DNA of 64,000 bases from Wuchereria bancrofti (taxonomy: Eukaryota > Nematoda > Chromadorea > Rhabditida > Onchocercidae), in contig SSBO01000003.1 in the NCBI GenBank assembly GCA_005281725.1, positions 10,289,251 to 10,353,250 of the forward strand, given 5' to 3'. Each line of letters starts with the position of its first letter. The first letter of the stretch is position 1. Made by a program: the position numbers and the translations under genes. Below, in pieces: positions 61,161-64,000 of the stretch. A model generated the notes under the pieces. The model worked only from the letters and a program-made list of their open reading frames with translations, searched no databases and was not told the origin of the DNA.

Positions 61161-64000
61161 GTGATTATCAAGAGACAAAGAAATTATTTTGTCAGAATTA
61201 TTTTTTTCTTTAATTTTTATAATAGGTACTATCGTTCCTCGTTTTCTTTTCTTGTTAAAAATTTTTTTCCTCATTGTTTCCGGATCTATCATATTCAGCA
61301 ATCGTTTCGTCTGACCAGTTTTGAATAAAAGTAGGTTTTTCGTTTTCGATCGGAGATATGCAGTTGATCGAATTGAATGAAATTGATGATCGAATTTTGA
61401 GCAAATCAGTTGTAGTTTCATTTATAGTCTGAGACATTTGACTGGTGGTTACGGTGTGGATTGTATCTGTAAAGCAAAGAGCGGAAGTAATATAACAAAT
61501 GAATGGTCCGTTTTCGAGAATAAACCATTTTGTGGTGGCTTTGGAAGTAAATAAGTAAATAATGGCCATGCTTTATTTTTTATACGAAATTTGCTGCTAT
61601 TTCACCAGTTTTTTTTGGCTGTTTTTAAAAATTTTTTCCGTATTTTGAATTGTCACTTTATTATGTAGATTTTTTGTATAGCGAAAGCAGGAAACACTCA
61701 CATTTCGATCATTGACCGTCATCGTTGCCAAACTACATTAGTCTGATTGTGCATAATATCTCTATCCCTTGGATTTGATTTGCTCAATTCTACGACGGCG
61801 GGAGAAAAAAGGGGTTTAGTAATTTTCAGTTTTTCCTTTGTTTATTTCTGCTTGTTGCTAATTGAGTGTAAATGACATGTTCTTGCATCTTTTACTGTCA
61901 TTTTGTCGAATTGAAATTTGACCTTTATGATCGAGAGACGATAACCGTAATCCATGTAAAGATTTTTTCTTTTTTTCAATTGCTTACAGCTTGTCGAACT
62001 TATTAAAAAAGTATTGGTTTTTTTTTAAATAATTTTATCTGTTTTTCAAGAATCCCGTCACGTTACTTTGGTATTATTTTAAATTTGATTAGATGGGTTG
62101 ATGTGTTTAATGCAACTATTTGTGATTTTATATTTCTAAATTTTGGTGAATTTTAAGATTTTCTAATGAGATTTGAATGTTAGGTTTTTTTCAATTTTAA
62201 AAATACCATGTCTCTGTATTTTCAAAGATTAGCCTAATTCGTTTTGGAGAGGGTTTTTTTGTTTCTGTGTTTTCTCAGTTATTTTTTAACTTTTTGGTGT
62301 GCGATCTCTTTGATATTCTGTTACTGGTCCCCGGTCTCCTCCCTCTCTCTGTCTTTTTTATCTCGCATTCTTTGGCTATTCTGGCTCGAAGAGCACAGAA
62401 GTTTTCCTCATTTTTTCCTATTATTATTGGCATTTTAATTTTAGCATGATTAATTATACCTCCCATCCGTTCGAATTGGTTTTCGGAAAGCTGTTGTAAA
62501 ATAATAAGATGATTCTGGTGATGTTTAGTAGAACTATAGGATTCCTGTAATCTAGCTAGTCTTTTTCAGCTTTGATATGATATAAAATTTGATTAGGTAT
62601 TTTAGTATAATTAAGTTTTATTGGTCGCTGCCAAATTGTTATTCATGGTATTTAGTAAATTAGAGAAATGCGCAAACAAAAAAACAAAAAAAAGAAAAAA
62701 AAAAACGAGAAGGAAAATAGCTTTATAATTAATACATTATATTCATTAGATTTGAACATACTGTATATTTTTTTATATATTATTTGATAAGTTTCGAGTT
62801 GGTAGTAATTTTTTGGTTTTCTTTTCACTGTTTCCTCATTTTTGTTCATATAATTTAGTGTGAATTTTTGCACACCAAAGTGTGATTCTAAATGGAATTA
62901 ATGGGAGTTCCGGTTCTTCCACTCATTATAATTGATGCTTAATGACTTCCAGCTGCATTGTATCATTTATATGACAATTTTGTAGTATTAATAATGATAT
63001 TTGTCTTTTTTTTATTTATGCATTCAATTTCAACTTATTTTCTTCTGTATGTTTTTCTATCATTCAAATTCATCCATCCATCTTTACAATGACTTTATTA
63101 CTATCATCTCTATTACATGAATGGATTACATAATACTGTATCACATAATGCTGTTTACACGTACATTGTACAAAAAGTCTGATATCAATTGTTTATAAAA
63201 TAAATGATCATATATAAATAAGTTTTGATCAAAATTTATAATTGTTGTAATTTTTATCGGATACAAGAAAAATCTATTTTATAAATAATAATTTTATATC
63301 GTTATCATCAGCAAATGTATCACAGATGTATTAGTCTATTTCACATATGGAAAATATCATTGAAATATTAACTTTTCTATCCTTTTTACAGCATAAAGTA
63401 ATATATAATATAGGAAAATTAAACTGTATGAAAAATATGAATATGAATATGAAAAAAAAAGAAAAAATATCAAACTATCTGAGCAACAAAAGAAAATGTT
63501 TAGTAGCGAAGTGAAATTTTTCATTCTTCGAAAGGGAAAAAAAAAGGAGAAAAATTGTTCCAAATTCAAACCTCCAGCAATAAATTTTACTAGTTAATCG
63601 AAAAATCTAAAATAGTTTGGCTCCTCTTTCAGGATTTTGAAAAAAAAAAAGTAACAATGAATTATTTGTTTGAGAAAGATTAAATGAGCAATAAATATTA
63701 TTGTGAAAGTTGGAATAAATTTAAATATGCCAGTTTTTTTTCGTTTTTTTTTTGATCTTGAATATTAAATTATTCAAGTTTATATATCTATATAATTGAA
63801 TTTTTCGATTTGCACAAAGTAGATTTTTCGCACTTTTTTTCATAAAGAAAGAAAGAACTGATCGTCAGGTAATTATTATTCAGGTAAAATTAGGTAATTA
63901 TATGTTTTCCCCATGGTTAACTGAAATAATTTAGTTGTTTCATTAATACTAATAGTTAAGTAAAGCAAAACTATAATTAATGGAATATACATTGTATTAT
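61161..64000. other. Downstream of gyf: 3' UTR and intergenic DNA, no further gene seen
   Basis: An AATAAA at 61324-61329, 164 bases after the gyf stop, is a possible polyadenylation signal. DNA up to about 62500 is less AT-rich than the rest, as if transcribed. A minus-strand frame at 61255-61569 and plus-strand frames at 62244-62449 are open but show no domain, signal or splice context. From about 62650 on the sequence is again very AT-rich with poly-A runs. Confidence 0.55.
61324..61329 (+). terminator. Possible polyadenylation signal of gyf
   Basis: AATAAA is the first such hexamer after the gyf stop codon at 61160, at a distance of 164 bases. Confidence 0.5.

Noticed and set aside
61255..61569. 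Minus-strand 104-residue frame behind gyf
   Set aside because: Composition is reasonable, but there is no domain, signal peptide, clear acceptor or continuation. It probably lies in the gyf 3' UTR.
1..64000. tRNA, rRNA, spliced-leader RNA genes or CRISPR-like arrays
   Set aside because: I found no tRNA B-box with matching stem, no rRNA-like GC-rich block and no regularly spaced identical repeats. The tandem repeats here have no unique spacers.
1..64000. Wolbachia DNA inserted in the nuclear genome
   Set aside because: Such insertions are common in filariae, but I saw no bacterial-type compact ORFs or Wolbachia-like protein. A BLAST search would be decisive; none was run.

Overview
This window is nuclear DNA of a parasitic nematode, most likely a filarial worm (Onchocercidae). 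It is very AT-rich, introns mostly have nematode-type acceptors ending in TTTCAG or TTTTAG, several starts sit just behind trans-splice-like acceptors, and one gene is a clear member of the filarial ALT (abundant larval transcript / secreted larval acidic protein) family. I could not fix the genus or species. The window has two sequence gaps: one N at 2290 and 348 Ns at 37662-38009.

Layout. 1-8586 is AT-rich DNA with tandem and simple repeats, an assembly-type duplication and one doubtful exon. 8587-14727 (minus strand) is a ten-exon gene for a secreted protein with three PAN/apple-like cysteine modules around a long Asn/Asp-rich and Thr-rich linker. 16590-46130 is an expanded chemoreceptor region: three near-complete five-exon 7TM receptor genes of Srx-like type (21436-23446, 29784-32221, 35405-37661), at least four broken copies, and intergenic DNA built from repeated blocks in both orientations, including a near-identical pair about 1.4 kb or longer. 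Inside it lie a complete four-exon ALT-family gene (38924-40166, minus) with a greatly enlarged acidic repeat domain, and a rearranged BEL/Pao retrotransposon whose gag end abuts a receptor pseudogene. 48300-61160 holds two conserved housekeeping genes transcribed divergently from a 2.2-kb spacer: mitochondrial ribosomal protein S22 (minus, nine exons, 417 aa) and a GIGYF/GYF-domain translational repressor (plus, 21 exons, 1071 aa). 61161-64000 is downstream DNA with no supported gene.

The exon models were built by reading splice sites and phases by eye. In every complete model the summed exons are a multiple of three with no internal stop, which is strong internal support. There is no operon-like functional link. 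The lineage-specific part (receptors, ALT, retroelement, repeats) is gene-poor and rearranged; the conserved part (mrps-22, gyf) is compact and regular. The most unusual points are the acidic-repeat ALT gene with a GC-AG intron, the receptor array with a recurring signal-peptide-like block upstream of each cassette, the Asn/Asp-rich PAN protein, and a donor in mrps-22 that reads GA instead of GT.
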